Under the pieces are notes generated by a model. It was not told the DNA's origin. It searched no databases and saw only the letters and a program-made list of their open reading frames with translations. Both the position numbers and the translations under genes were made by a program. From positions 1 to 55,477 of the forward strand of contig CAJWBJ010000009.1 of the NCBI GenBank assembly GCA_913020495.1: 55,477 nt of DNA, given 5' to 3'. Origin of the DNA: an uncultured Oleiphilus sp. (GTDB lineage Bacteria > Pseudomonadota > Gammaproteobacteria > Pseudomonadales > Oleiphilaceae). The number at the start of each line of letters is the position of its first letter. Positions within the stretch are counted from its first letter, which is position 1. This document shows, in pieces, positions 9,679 to 18,671 of the stretch.

Positions 9679-11430
9679 TTATTTTGATACCCGTAAACGA
9701 CTTACTACACGCTCTAAACTTTGTTCGAATTCAGCACCGTCACTAATAATTTCTATTTCATTATTTATGATCCCCTGCATTAGCATAGATTCAGTATATT
9801 CAATTTTTTTAATACCTAACTTATCAACAAAGATAAATTTATCTGTTGCGGCAAGCTTTACGACCAGCTTATAGCGTTTGGACTCACTACTCTGTGCATC
9901 ACCCTTCTTCACCACTGATATCCATGCACCAAGCTTACATTTTGAAATTTGGTTAAAAGCCACACTCTCTTGATCAGCCCTTTGTTTATCCAAACGTTTT
10001 TGAAGCATTTTTTTAGTTCGATCGGCAATTTCTTCAGCCTTAATCATCGCTGCTTTTTCAGCTCGTTCCTTTTCTGCAAGTAATATTTCTGCTTCTTTTT
10101 TCGCCTTCTCAGCTGCAATAACTCGAGCTTTCTTTTGGGTTGTTGCGACTTTTAACAAACCTAAACTTGTTTTTTGAATCACCTCTAAAAAGCTAGCTTC
10201 AACTTGAAGCGGTTTTAATAAGCCGCTTTGAATTTCTTTCGATAAGTCTTTAAAGGTATATCGGTTTGTTTTAATACCCAAGTAATTACAAAATAGAACT
10301 TCTTGATTCTCAGGAAAAATAGCGACGACCTGTTGACGATTTTCAAATGAATCATCGGTTGAATAAAACCATTTACTCACCTCAATCGAGTTATGCAATT
10401 GAGCATCAACATATTTCAACTGGCTGTCATTCATATTTAAAGGAATATAACTACTCTCAGAAACAGGACTACCTTGCAAAATTTCTACAAGATCGGCTTC
10501 TAAGCAACGCCAGGCTTCGTCAGGAATTTGTATATCAATTTTTGAGGATTCTATTTGTAAATCATCGACAAGGTTTTCTACCCATCGAAGCGCCGCACTC
10601 CCTTTTGTACAAAAAACAGCTTTCAATTTGGCTGTAAGTTTTTTTATTTCATCTGGTATATGCGGGCCTGTTTCTTTTTCAATATTTTCAGAAATCACTT
10701 TAACCCAATAATTCGACAAAAAGTCCTGGAGTGAACAGGCTACAGGCTGATCTAAAAACAAGGTGTTTTGAAAAGATTTAGCTTGGGTATCGCAATATAA
10801 CCCCCAAGAAAGTTGAGACTCTGAAAGGGTAAGTCTTTGTATAACCTTTTGTGACTTGCTTGTTTGTTTCGTAAAAAAAACTTGCCATTGGCTTATCAAA
10901 GAGTCTATAAAAGCATCATTTATACAAGTCGACTCAAAAAGTAAATCGCCGATGTTGCTGAGTTCATCCAATACAACTTTCTTTGACCGCTCTGGGCGAG
11001 ACATCCAAGCTAAGTTATCATTTGTAATCACATCGATAAATTCAACAAATTTTACAAGCAGTTTTAAATCCGGGCTTTGATACATCATTTTAAAAAATGG
11101 GTGTCGCCAAGTTTTAAGTATCGTATTTATATCATCATATAATCTATTTTTACGCCCCCAAACATCAAAAAAACGATCAGAGATAAACGCAAGATTATTT
11201 AAATTAACGGGAAGTGACGGCTTTGCTAATGTTGTTGTTAAATACTTAAGAGCTGAATTATTTCTGTTTGAGTCCGATACATCCCCAAAGCCAGAAAAAA
11301 AACCCTGAATTTCATCTGCGATTTCTTCAGGGTGACTCACTCGATAACTTAATTCAGGCACACGTAATTGCTGTGAAATCGCTCGGATTGAAATTAGGTC
11401 GTTCTTTGTTAAATTCACCGTTTGATTCAA
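9679..11430 (-). CDS. DUF1631-like protein
   Basis: 583 residues, TTG start with GGA eight bases upstream; an alternative GTG lies four codons on. The long N-terminal part is helical. A charged Ala/Lys/Glu coiled coil spans about residues 430-490 (KKARVIAAEKAKKEAEILLA). The C-terminal 90 residues form a beta-rich domain (KCKLGAWISVV, then DKFIFVDKLGIK) like the end of DUF1631 proteins, which often carry a PilZ-like fold. It is cytoplasmic with no membrane helix. Co-transcription with the PilZ gene fits a c-di-GMP role, but the biochemical function is unknown. Family assignment is from memory of the C-terminal pattern. Confidence 0.55.
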   Translation of the reverse strand: MNQTVNLTKNDLISIRAISQQLRVPELSYRVSHPEEIADEIQGFFSGFGDVSDSNRNNSALKYLTTTLAKPSLPVNLNNLAFISDRFFDVWGRKNRLYDDINTILKTWRHPFFKMMYQSPDLKLLVKFVEFIDVITNDNLAWMSRPERSKKVVLDELSNIGDLLFESTCINDAFIDSLISQWQVFFTKQTSKSQKVIQRLTLSESQLSWGLYCDTQAKSFQNTLFLDQPVACSLQDFLSNYWVKVISENIEKETGPHIPDEIKKLTAKLKAVFCTKGSAALRWVENLVDDLQIESSKIDIQIPDEAWRCLEADLVEILQGSPVSESSYIPLNMNDSQLKYVDAQLHNSIEVSKWFYSTDDSFENRQQVVAIFPENQEVLFCNYLGIKTNRYTFKDLSKEIQSGLLKPLQVEASFLEVIQKTSLGLLKVATTQKKARVIAAEKAKKEAEILLAEKERAEKAAMIKAEEIADRTKKMLQKRLDKQRADQESVAFNQISKCKLGAWISVVKKGDAQSSESKRYKLVVKLAATDKFIFVDKLGIKKIEYTESMLMQGIINNEIEIISDGAEFEQSLERVVSRLRVSK

Positions 11431-11615
11431 AATCTAATCCAAATTGTTAATTCAGTTCAGCCCGTTTTCCGGCTATTTTCTCTATCTATAAAACTAGTAT
11501 AGGTTCAATCTAAAGCATACTCGGTAAATATATATTTTTTTATGATTCAGTAATGTACGAGAACGTTGCAATCATATGTTTTATACCGCAACATATGCAC
11601 AATTTAATAGGCACC

Positions 11616-12692
11616 ATGAGTATAAAAATGACAAATCAGCTAGATAATATAAATATATCTTCGCAAGAAGTGCTAATCACTCCAGAACAGTTGAAAGCTG
11701 ACATTCCACTGACTGAACAGTCTCAAGAAATGATCACTGAAGGTCGGGAAACAATTAATAATATTTTGAGCCGTGAAGATCACCGTGTTTTTGTGGTAGT
11801 CGGCCCATGCTCTATTCATGACGTTGATGCTGCCAAAGAGTATGCTCATAAACTTAAAGAACTATCAAAGAAAGTAGATGATACACTTTATTTAGTCATG
11901 CGCGTTTACTTCGAGAAACCTCGTACAACAGTTGGCTGGAAAGGTTTAATCAATGACCCTCATTTAAATGATTCATTTGATATAAAAGAAGGCTTACATA
12001 TCGGTAGACAGTTATTACTCGACATCGCTGAAATTGGTTTACCTACCGCAACTGAAGCATTAGACCCTATTTCACCTCAATATTTGCAGGATACAATTTC
12101 TTGGTCGGCAATTGGTGCTCGTACCACTGAATCGCAGACTCATCGAGAAATGAGCAGCGGTTTATCAGTTGCCATAGGCTTTAAAAATGGCACTGATGGG
12201 GGATTAGGCGTGGCGATGAACGCATTAAACTCTGTCTCTCACCCACACAGTTTTCTAGGGATTAACCGTCAGGGACAAGTTTCAGTTGTACGTACAAAAG
12301 GCAATCCAAATGCGCATGTTGTATTACGTGGCGGTGGTGGAAAACCTAATTATGATTCAGTCAATATCGCAATCTGTGAGCAAGAATTAGAAAAAGCGAA
12401 ACTCGCAAAAAACATTATGGTAGATTGCAGCCATGCTAACTCAAATAAAGATGCTGCGCTTCAGCCTTTAGTCATTCAAGATGTGAGTAACCAAATCCTT
12501 GATGGTAATAAGTCTATCGTCGGCATCATGGTTGAAAGTAATTTGAATTTTGGCAACCAGTCGATTCCAGACGACCTCTCAGAACTTAAATATGGCGTTT
12601 CAGTCACCGACGCTTGTATTGACTGGGAAACCACTGAAAAATCTATTCTGGAAATGCGCGATAAATTGAAAAATATTTTACCTAAACGTTAG
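11616..12692 (+). CDS. aroF: 3-deoxy-7-phosphoheptulonate (DAHP) synthase, AroF-like
   Basis: Class I DAHP synthase, condensing phosphoenolpyruvate with erythrose-4-phosphate as the first step of the shikimate pathway. Family motifs are GPCSIHD, RVYFEKPRTTVGWKG, TESQTHREMSSGLS and MVDCSHANSNK. The N-terminus (SSQEVLITPEQLKADIPL) matches the Tyr-sensitive AroF subgroup better than AroG or AroH. The reading frame is open back to 11553, but alignment favours the ATG at 11616 (AGG just upstream) or 11628. The length from 11616 is 358 residues, normal for the family. It is monocistronic and ends at a strong terminator. Confidence 0.92.
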   Translation: MSIKMTNQLDNINISSQEVLITPEQLKADIPLTEQSQEMITEGRETINNILSREDHRVFVVVGPCSIHDVDAAKEYAHKLKELSKKVDDTLYLVMRVYFEKPRTTVGWKGLINDPHLNDSFDIKEGLHIGRQLLLDIAEIGLPTATEALDPISPQYLQDTISWSAIGARTTESQTHREMSSGLSVAIGFKNGTDGGLGVAMNALNSVSHPHSFLGINRQGQVSVVRTKGNPNAHVVLRGGGGKPNYDSVNIAICEQELEKAKLAKNIMVDCSHANSNKDAALQPLVIQDVSNQILDGNKSIVGIMVESNLNFGNQSIPDDLSELKYGVSVTDACIDWETTEKSILEMRDKLKNILPKR

Positions 12693-12710
12693 CCTAATAA
12701 GCTTCTGTTA

Positions 12711-12749
12711 AAAACCACAGTCACCTTGAAAATGACTGTGGTTTTTTTT
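12711..12749. terminator. Rho-independent terminator after aroF
   Basis: A 13-bp perfect stem (AAAACCACAGTCA at 12711-12723, TGACTGTGGTTTT at 12733-12745) has a 9-nt loop and an unbroken T-run through 12749. The A-run on the left arm makes it usable on the minus strand as well, serving the convergent acyl-CoA dehydrogenase gene that ends at 12767. Confidence 0.93.
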
Positions 12750-12766
12750 CGCCACATTTGAAGTGG

Positions 12767-14470
12767 TTAAACTTCCTGATCCCTCATTTGGTAATTATCC
12801 TTCAAAGTATATACCTGCTCTTGAAAGAGTTTCTCAAATCTCTGGGCATTTGGAACTGGCGTTTTAATCAACGCTTTAGCAAATTCTTTTTGTTCATCAG
12901 AATTACTCGGCTTTGTCAGAATATTAACTGCATATTTTGAAAAATCCCGAATCATGACATCGAATATTTCTTCGACCAAATCATCACCAATCCCTTTAAT
13001 CGCTTTATTCTCAAGAATCAATTGCCCATAAACAACTAAAGTGAAGCAATCACCTAATGCTAATAAATAGTCAATATCTTTAGATTGATGCTCATCGGGT
13101 GAGGCTTTGAGCAAAAAGCGTTTAAAGTCAGCAATCTGTTCTTTAAAAACATTAACGTTAGGCAGGTCAACACTATTGTAAGCAATGTTGTAATCATGAA
13201 ACTGAATCTTCGCTAAGCCTTTTGTTGGACCTTGATTGAACAAGAAGTCATCGTTCGTGGCATCATCACGACGTGGGATTTCTGGAAACTCTGCAGGATT
13301 AAAAAAGTAGTTCTTCATGAATTTGATGATAAGTGCCATATTGACATGAACGGTGCCTTCAAGCTTCGGAAGCATTCGAATTTCATGCGCAGCAATTTCA
13401 AAGAACGGCTCTTTTTCAAAACCTTTCGCTGCAATAATGTCCCATAAGTGATTGATAACATCCTCACCTTGAGACGTTACTTTCATTTTGACCATTGGGT
13501 TAAACAAAAGATAACGCCTATCTTCCGTTGATGCACTTCTCATATAATCAGTTGCACGCTCAGCAAATAGTTTCATCGCACCAAGACGAGCATAAGCATC
13601 TACAAACAAACGCTTAACATGTGGAAAATCAGTAACATAACTCCCATAAACATTCCGGTTTGAAGCATGATCAATGGCTTCATAAAAAGCATGTTCACAA
13701 AGACCTATTGCGCCAAAGCCCAGATTAAACTTACAAACATTGATAGTGTTAAGCATGTTATCCCATGCTTTTGGACCTTTCTCCATGATATCGGCGTCGG
13801 TAATGGGGTAATCTGTTACCTCATATTCAGAAACGTAGTTCTGTTCATTTACCGTATTTTTTACACAAGTATAATTAGGGTGTTTAGAATCAACACCAAA
13901 GAAAACATACTCATCTGAACCCGTCATTTTACCAAAGGTGGACACGATGGCGGCTTCATTGCCATTTCCAATGTAATACTTATCACCATTTGCTTTATAC
14001 TTACCCTCACCTAATGACTCCAGCATCATGTCAGAAGAATAAATATCTGCGCCATGTTCTTTTTCAGATAGACCAAAAGCGAACACCTCGCCTTCCTGCA
14101 GAAGCTTTGCTGTTTTCTGTTTGATTTCTTCATTGCTACCCAGCCAAACCGGTGCTAAACCCAGCATAGAGACCTGGAAGGTATACCAGTAAGTGATACC
14201 ATAAAAGGCGGTAATTTCTGCAAAAGCGATATTACGTGAAGTATCCCATCGTGAATCTTCAGCACCATAGCCAGAAGGCGTCATTAAGGTAGCCATTACC
14301 TGGTTTTCCTTCATGAATTCAACAAACTCGTGATTCCAAAGTTTTTCATGCCAATCTTTCTTAATACTTTTTAGACCTTTCTCTTCCATAAAATCAATGA
14401 CTTTTTGCATTAACTCGCGGGTTTTCGGGTCTTTATATTCGATATTATGTTTCTTGGGGTTGAACAGCAT
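12767..14470 (-). CDS. acyl-CoA dehydrogenase family protein
   Basis: 567 residues, ATG preceded by AAGGA nine bases upstream. It has the acyl-CoA dehydrogenase layout: an N-terminal helical domain, a middle beta domain starting FGLSEKEHGADIYSSDM, and a C-terminal helical FAD domain. The C-terminal segment LEGTVHVNMALI occupies the position of the classical YEGT catalytic loop, with Glu retained. It should oxidise an acyl-CoA or related thioester using FAD and an electron-transfer flavoprotein. The chain is longer than short-chain family members (about 380 residues) and no etf or fad gene is next to it, so the substrate is open. Confidence 0.85.
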   Translation of the reverse strand: MLFNPKKHNIEYKDPKTRELMQKVIDFMEEKGLKSIKKDWHEKLWNHEFVEFMKENQVMATLMTPSGYGAEDSRWDTSRNIAFAEITAFYGITYWYTFQVSMLGLAPVWLGSNEEIKQKTAKLLQEGEVFAFGLSEKEHGADIYSSDMMLESLGEGKYKANGDKYYIGNGNEAAIVSTFGKMTGSDEYVFFGVDSKHPNYTCVKNTVNEQNYVSEYEVTDYPITDADIMEKGPKAWDNMLNTINVCKFNLGFGAIGLCEHAFYEAIDHASNRNVYGSYVTDFPHVKRLFVDAYARLGAMKLFAERATDYMRSASTEDRRYLLFNPMVKMKVTSQGEDVINHLWDIIAAKGFEKEPFFEIAAHEIRMLPKLEGTVHVNMALIIKFMKNYFFNPAEFPEIPRRDDATNDDFLFNQGPTKGLAKIQFHDYNIAYNSVDLPNVNVFKEQIADFKRFLLKASPDEHQSKDIDYLLALGDCFTLVVYGQLILENKAIKGIGDDLVEEIFDVMIRDFSKYAVNILTKPSNSDEQKEFAKALIKTPVPNAQRFEKLFQEQVYTLKDNYQMRDQEV

Positions 14471-15032
14471 GTCGCAGATTCCTTTTATTGTTTTTCATTT
14501 TATATCTGTTGATAGATTAAACAGATTATTCAGTAATTCAAGATGTATCGCTCTACACCACACTAAAAGCGTTACCCTCCATACGCCCACCGTTATTAAA
14601 TTAGCACCTCATTACTTTTCATATGCTAACAATAACAGCGACTCAGAACGTCAAACACTGAAAAGTGGTTTATTTTTATATTTCAATAGCTTGATGTATG
14701 AGCATAGCTATTGCATCACCTTGAGTTAAGTTCCCTTCAAGCTGACGCTATCAATCAACATTTTGCTATTAACAAACTTTAAATACGTTTTATGTTCCTT
14801 ACCAATACGGCAGCGAGACAAATTCAGCATATTTTGAATTATTGCTATGATCGTAAAGGAGATACGGCAAAGCTACTTAAAATATCATGCTCCATACTTG
14901 GCCCGAAAGTAGGCAGGAACCGTAAAAGTACCAAAACAAGTACGTTCTTAATATGCACTGCTGAAGGTTCAGCAGTAAATGAGTAAATGATCAATTGAAT
15001 GGTTTTATTTTTATCGATACACAAATTTAGTA
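14471..15032. other. 562-bp gap upstream of the acyl-CoA dehydrogenase gene
   Basis: No convincing gene. It holds the leader of the minus-strand dehydrogenase (Shine-Dalgarno at about 14480) and, at 14957-14976, a perfect 9-bp inverted repeat ACTGCTGAAGGTTCAGCAGT without a T-run. An open frame at 14792-14986 has no ribosome-binding site and odd composition, so I do not annotate it. Confidence 0.5.
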
Positions 15033-15362
15033 CTAAGTATGAACGCCCTTTATAAGTGCTCTTTTCTGAAGCGCACTCATTTTTTTTATCTGGTACTCAC
15101 GAATAGATGCCGCAGACCTGTTTTCACACAACTCTCGATACACGATGAGCATTGGTCTTCTACCACGAAAGTACTTCGCGCCTTTATTTGACTCCCCCTT
15201 AAAACACTGAAAATGCTCATTAAAACGTCTTTCTATATCAGTTGTTATTCCGGTATATAGTTTGTCGCATTTGGTTTGTATCATGTACACAAACCATTGT
15301 TTTTCCGTTTTCTCCACATTACGATTTTCAGTTTTAGTTATTGTATCTAACTGGGCAGTCAT
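15033..15362 (-). CDS. GIY-YIG family protein (YhbQ/UPF0213-like)
   Basis: 109 residues. The GIY-YIG core is clear: WFVYMIQTKCDKLYTGITTD (about residues 23-42), the catalytic-type Arg in IERRFNEH, then GAKYFRGRRPMLIVYRE and NRSAASIREYQIKK. This matches the stand-alone YhbQ/UPF0213 proteins, single-domain members of the GIY-YIG nuclease superfamily. An extra 20-residue polar N-terminus precedes the domain. GGA lies six bases before the ATG. It probably acts on structured DNA, but this is inferred from the superfamily only. Confidence 0.85.
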   Translation of the reverse strand: MTAQLDTITKTENRNVEKTEKQWFVYMIQTKCDKLYTGITTDIERRFNEHFQCFKGESNKGAKYFRGRRPMLIVYRELCENRSAASIREYQIKKMSALQKRALIKGVHT

Positions 15363-15490
15363 TCTAGATCCAAAATATTAATATACACACCAAATGTAAA
15401 AGTGCGTTAATTATGCTAGCCGGGCAATGCATTTTAACAAAAAAACAACTAACATTACGCTATTGTTTATTTATGTAACAGGGCGTAAAA

Positions 15491-15661
15491 ATGAATTTTA
15501 ACTTTTTAAATAAAAAACCTAGCTCAAAAAGTAGCTCGGATTCACAATCAAGCAAACGTCTATCGACAGGAAGCCCTAAAGTTAAGTCAGACACTTGGGA
15601 TATGTCCCCTCTAGATGCTTTGAAAGTCAATTATATTGATCATCACCCTTCAAGCAAATAG
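15491..15661 (+). CDS. small Ser/Lys-rich hypothetical protein
   Basis: A 56-codon frame beginning MNFNFLNKKPSSKSSS and ending NYIDHHPSSK. The first 35 residues are almost all Ser, Lys, Asn and Pro. The second half has a possible short motif, DTWDMSPLDALKVNYIDHH. Weak AGGGCG lies upstream. It is divergent from the GIY-YIG gene and precedes sdhE. Nothing in it identifies a function, and it could be a non-coding open frame, but the composition is protein-like and the spacing fits a gene. Confidence 0.45.
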   Translation: MNFNFLNKKPSSKSSSDSQSSKRLSTGSPKVKSDTWDMSPLDALKVNYIDHHPSSK

Positions 15662-15764
15662 CATTACACAAAACTTAAGTGGTATTAAGTCACAACAGCC
15701 TTGAGCCCTGCCCCCTCACTCATTTATAATTCGACCTCCTAAATAAAGCACTTTGGATTCGTTC

Positions 15765-16052
15765 ATGCCTGACACAATCAAAAATGACTGCCCTGACAAT
15801 ACTAACAATGTAGAATTTAACCGTTTATATTGGCACAGCCGTCGAGGTATGCTTGAGCTTGACGTCATCTTGGTTCCTTTTCTTAAGGAAGCGTACCAAG
15901 ACTTATCTGCCGATGATAAGGTACGATATGAAAACCTTTTAGAATGTGAAGACCCTGACCTATTTAGCTGGTTTATGCGAAACGGACAACCAGAAGACCC
16001 AGATACAGCAAGAATCGTTAAAATTATTATTAAACATGTTCGACCTGATTAA
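15765..16052 (+). CDS. sdhE: SdhE, flavinylation factor for succinate dehydrogenase
   Basis: 95 residues from the ATG at 15765, which has GGA seven bases upstream; the frame can be extended to a TTG at 15753. It carries the SdhE signature LYWHSRRGMLELDVIL with the RGxxE motif, followed by DLFSWFM. SdhE helps attach FAD covalently to SdhA and FrdA. The ygfX gene overlaps its 3' end by 17 nt in another frame, as in the enterobacterial ygfXY pair. Confidence 0.92.
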   Translation: MPDTIKNDCPDNTNNVEFNRLYWHSRRGMLELDVILVPFLKEAYQDLSADDKVRYENLLECEDPDLFSWFMRNGQPEDPDTARIVKIIIKHVRPD

Positions 16053-16488
16053 GCTCGAACTGAAGCCATCATTTTTTCTTTCTACCATCATTGCATTACC
16101 TTGCCTATCCGCAATAGTGATAGTTGGAACACGAGACGCCCCAACAATTTCAATCTTACTAGTATCGCTAATCTTGTTGGGCATCAGCTTTTATTATGTT
16201 AACTTGTTTGGTTTACTAGGTTCAAAAAAATCAATTAAACACATTAGTCTTTCTAAACAAGTACTCAAAGTTTATGGTTTAAATAAAAAACCAATCATTG
16301 TTAACTTACTCAATAGTAGCTTCATATCACCTTGGCTCTGCATTTTACAATTCACGTCTACTGATATTAGTTCTAACCGATACACTGTTATACTCTGCAG
16401 ACAAAATATAAAAAGCCAAAGTGAATTTCGCCGTTTAAGAGTTTGGTCAAAATATGGTATCTCCCCCTCAGAAGTAGAAATATTATAA
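16036..16488 (+). CDS. ygfX: YgfX-like inner-membrane protein
   Basis: 150 residues from the internal ATG at 16036; the open frame extends further upstream but that part overlaps sdhE and is a shadow. After FDLIKLELKPS it has two transmembrane helices (about residues 15-33 and 38-57), then a soluble tail ending RRLRVWSKYG. That is the YgfX topology. E. coli YgfX (CptA) is the partner of YgfY/SdhE and has been described as a toxin-like inhibitor of cytoskeletal polymers, though its role in other bacteria is unclear. Sequence similarity is weak, so the call leans on position and topology. Confidence 0.75.
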   Translation: MFDLIKLELKPSFFLSTIIALPCLSAIVIVGTRDAPTISILLVSLILLGISFYYVNLFGLLGSKKSIKHISLSKQVLKVYGLNKKPIIVNLLNSSFISPWLCILQFTSTDISSNRYTVILCRQNIKSQSEFRRLRVWSKYGISPSEVEIL

Positions 16489-16498
16489 TAAGGTTATT

Positions 16499-17413
16499 AT
16501 GTACACCACCATCACACCGATCATTAAAGACAATATTCAGACTCTAGCTCGTCTTCCCTATAGCTTTATTTCAGTACTTGGCATTGATGCTGAAAAATTT
16601 CTCCAAGGTCAGTTAAGTTGTGACATAAGCACTTTGGATAGCGAGCACATTCAATTTGGTACAATGAATACCCCAAAAGGTAGAATGTATGGTCTTTTCA
16701 AAATAGCTCGTATTGAAAATGGTTTTTTGCTTCGACTAGAAAGTAGCACGGTAGAGTTGTTCCTCACGAACATTAAAAAATACAAAGTGTTTTTTAAATG
16801 CGAGATCAATATTGAAGAGCGCTATTCTGCATTTGCTTATATAGCCTCCCAAGATAATAAACCAATTTTTCCAGAAAAAGCTTATCAATTAGCCCATATT
16901 GGTTCTGACGTCATCGCATGCATATCAAATAGTGCACCGTTATTTGAAATATGGAGCCAAGATCAAAATATTCACCACTTAGTTACCGGAACTGATTCAG
17001 AAGCATGGTTTGCAATGGAAGCAAAAATGGGAATTCCTGAACTGTATGACGTCACACAAGATCAATTCATTTTACAATATTTGAATTTACAGGACCTAGG
17101 TGCCGTTAGCTTTAAAAAAGGCTGTTATACCGGCCAGGAAATTATTGCTCGTATGAAGTTTTTGGGTAAGTTAAAAAAGAAAATGTTTTTATTGTCGTCT
17201 CCAGAAAAGTTCACCAAAAAAGCAGGTGCTGATATTTTCACTGAAGATGGAAAAAAATGCGGTTCAATTGTTCGTTCACACTGGAGTACCCAAACGGGCT
17301 CAATCACTTTGGCTATTTTAAGCACTTCGTATTCTGAAAGTAATTCTAAAGTGTATTTTGACCTTGAGAAAAGCCATCCTTTTACTGTCAGCGAGTTAAA
17401 TTACGCTCTTTAA
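16499..17413 (+). CDS. ygfZ: YgfZ/GcvT-family folate-binding protein
   Basis: 304 residues with the YgfZ signature KGCYTGQEIIARMKFLGKLK near residue 210 and the N-terminal pattern DAEKFLQGQLSCDI. YgfZ is a tetrahydrofolate-binding relative of the glycine-cleavage T-protein that supports Fe-S enzymes such as the tRNA methylthiotransferase MiaB. It begins 10 bp after ygfX, making an sdhE-ygfX-ygfZ unit. Linkage to the succinate dehydrogenase assembly factor fits a shared role in cofactor enzymes. Confidence 0.92.
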   Translation: MYTTITPIIKDNIQTLARLPYSFISVLGIDAEKFLQGQLSCDISTLDSEHIQFGTMNTPKGRMYGLFKIARIENGFLLRLESSTVELFLTNIKKYKVFFKCEINIEERYSAFAYIASQDNKPIFPEKAYQLAHIGSDVIACISNSAPLFEIWSQDQNIHHLVTGTDSEAWFAMEAKMGIPELYDVTQDQFILQYLNLQDLGAVSFKKGCYTGQEIIARMKFLGKLKKKMFLLSSPEKFTKKAGADIFTEDGKKCGSIVRSHWSTQTGSITLAILSTSYSESNSKVYFDLEKSHPFTVSELNYAL

Positions 17414-17547
17414 AACAAGCATTCACAATATTCATACAAAGCTCTTTAAATAAAGAGCACAAAAGCACCAAGCCTCTGCTATAACTAATATCAACAGATA
17501 TTTTATTCCAAAATAAATATGATGATATTTTAAGAGGCTTAACTTCC

Positions 17548-18384
17548 ATGTCCGATCTTGGTCAACAAATTAAACAAGACATTCTCAATGCTATAGAAAA
17601 TGATTCGATCGTTTTACCTACACTGCCAGAAATTGCACTTGATGTTAGGGAAATAACCGAAAATGAAGACTCAAGCTTATTTGATTTAATTGAAGTTATT
17701 AATAAAGATACGGCACTCTCTGCCCGTTTATTGAAAGTAAGTAATAGCCCGCTGTTTCGTGGTGCTAACGAAATCACAAACTTAAACATGGCTGTTAACC
17801 GCCTAGGAATGCAATACACCAGCAACTTGGCAACTGGTTTGGTGATGGAACAAATGTTTCAGGCAACCTCTGAGATGATTGATACGCGCATGCGAGCAAC
17901 ATGGCAAAGAAGCACAGAAGTGGCCGGTATTTGTAATGTTCTTGCTCGCCAACATTCTCATTTAGCAGCTGGACAAGCCACACTCGCTGGCTTAATTTAC
18001 GCCATCGGAGCACTTCCGGTTCTAAAATATGTTGAAGATCATGACGTTCAAATTAACAGCGTCATGCTTGATAATTTAGTTGATGAATTACAACCAATTG
18101 TTGGTGAGAAAATTCTTGAAAAGTGGGATTTCCCAGCCGAACTCAGACCCGTTCCAAAAGAGTGTGTAAACTTCATGCGAACAGGTGACAAACCAGACTA
18201 TGCTGATTTAGTCATGGTAGCTATGCTGCAAAACTATATTGGTTCTGAGCATCATTACCTTGAAATGGACTGGTCACACATCTCTGCATTTAAACGAATG
18301 GGAGTCGACCCTCATATTGATCCAAATGAAGATGAAGATTTAACTGCTCAAATGGAAGCGGCGATGTCACTTTTGAATGGCTAA
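17548..18384 (+). CDS. HDOD-domain signalling protein
   Basis: 278 residues. The HDOD domain covers about residues 20-220: LPTLPEIALDVREI, then INKDTALSARLLKVSNSPLF and NMAVNRLGMQYTSNL. HDOD is a degenerate HD fold without the metal-binding His-Asp pair, found in regulatory proteins for motility, biofilm and c-di-GMP signalling. No receiver or GGDEF domain is attached. The C-terminus is acidic. It stands alone, 134 bp after ygfZ, and is followed by two hairpins. Confidence 0.88.
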   Translation: MSDLGQQIKQDILNAIENDSIVLPTLPEIALDVREITENEDSSLFDLIEVINKDTALSARLLKVSNSPLFRGANEITNLNMAVNRLGMQYTSNLATGLVMEQMFQATSEMIDTRMRATWQRSTEVAGICNVLARQHSHLAAGQATLAGLIYAIGALPVLKYVEDHDVQINSVMLDNLVDELQPIVGEKILEKWDFPAELRPVPKECVNFMRTGDKPDYADLVMVAMLQNYIGSEHHYLEMDWSHISAFKRMGVDPHIDPNEDEDLTAQMEAAMSLLNG

Positions 18385-18445
18385 GTCTATTCAGAAATAG
18401 ATCAGGCTTTTTTAAAATTATTGAGCTTGCGCTCCACAAAGCCTT

Positions 18446-18484
18446 CGCTAAATTTCATTTGTATACTATAAATGAAATTTAGCG
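18446..18484. terminator. perfect 15-bp inverted repeat after the HDOD gene
   Basis: CGCTAAATTTCATTT (18446-18460) and AAATGAAATTTAGCG (18470-18484) pair perfectly around a 9-nt loop. It lies between the convergent HDOD and Lnt-like genes and probably helps end transcription, although there is no T-run. A second perfect hairpin, TTCAGTG-ATCG-CACTGAA, sits at 18580-18597 and is followed by TTTC. Confidence 0.5.
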
Positions 18485-18671
18485 TCCATTCTCCGCATAT
18501 ATCTTCCCGCAGCAAATATTTATTTTTTTAATATCACCAAGAGTAAACTGTTGTTTATTAACACTCCTAAGGCTATTGGTTCAGTGATCGCACTGAATTT
18601 CAATCAAATCCGGTAGGCATTTAAATTTTTTAAGGTTTAGAGAATAATTTAATTCATTATTTCTCATACCT

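Noticed and set aside
14792-14986. 64-codon plus-strand open frame
   Set aside because: No ribosome-binding site near its ATG, unusual composition, and it spans an inverted repeat. It is better explained as non-coding.
15946-16035. Upstream extension of the ygfX frame
   Set aside because: The extra residues overlap sdhE in another frame. The ATG at 16036 gives the expected N-terminus and family length.
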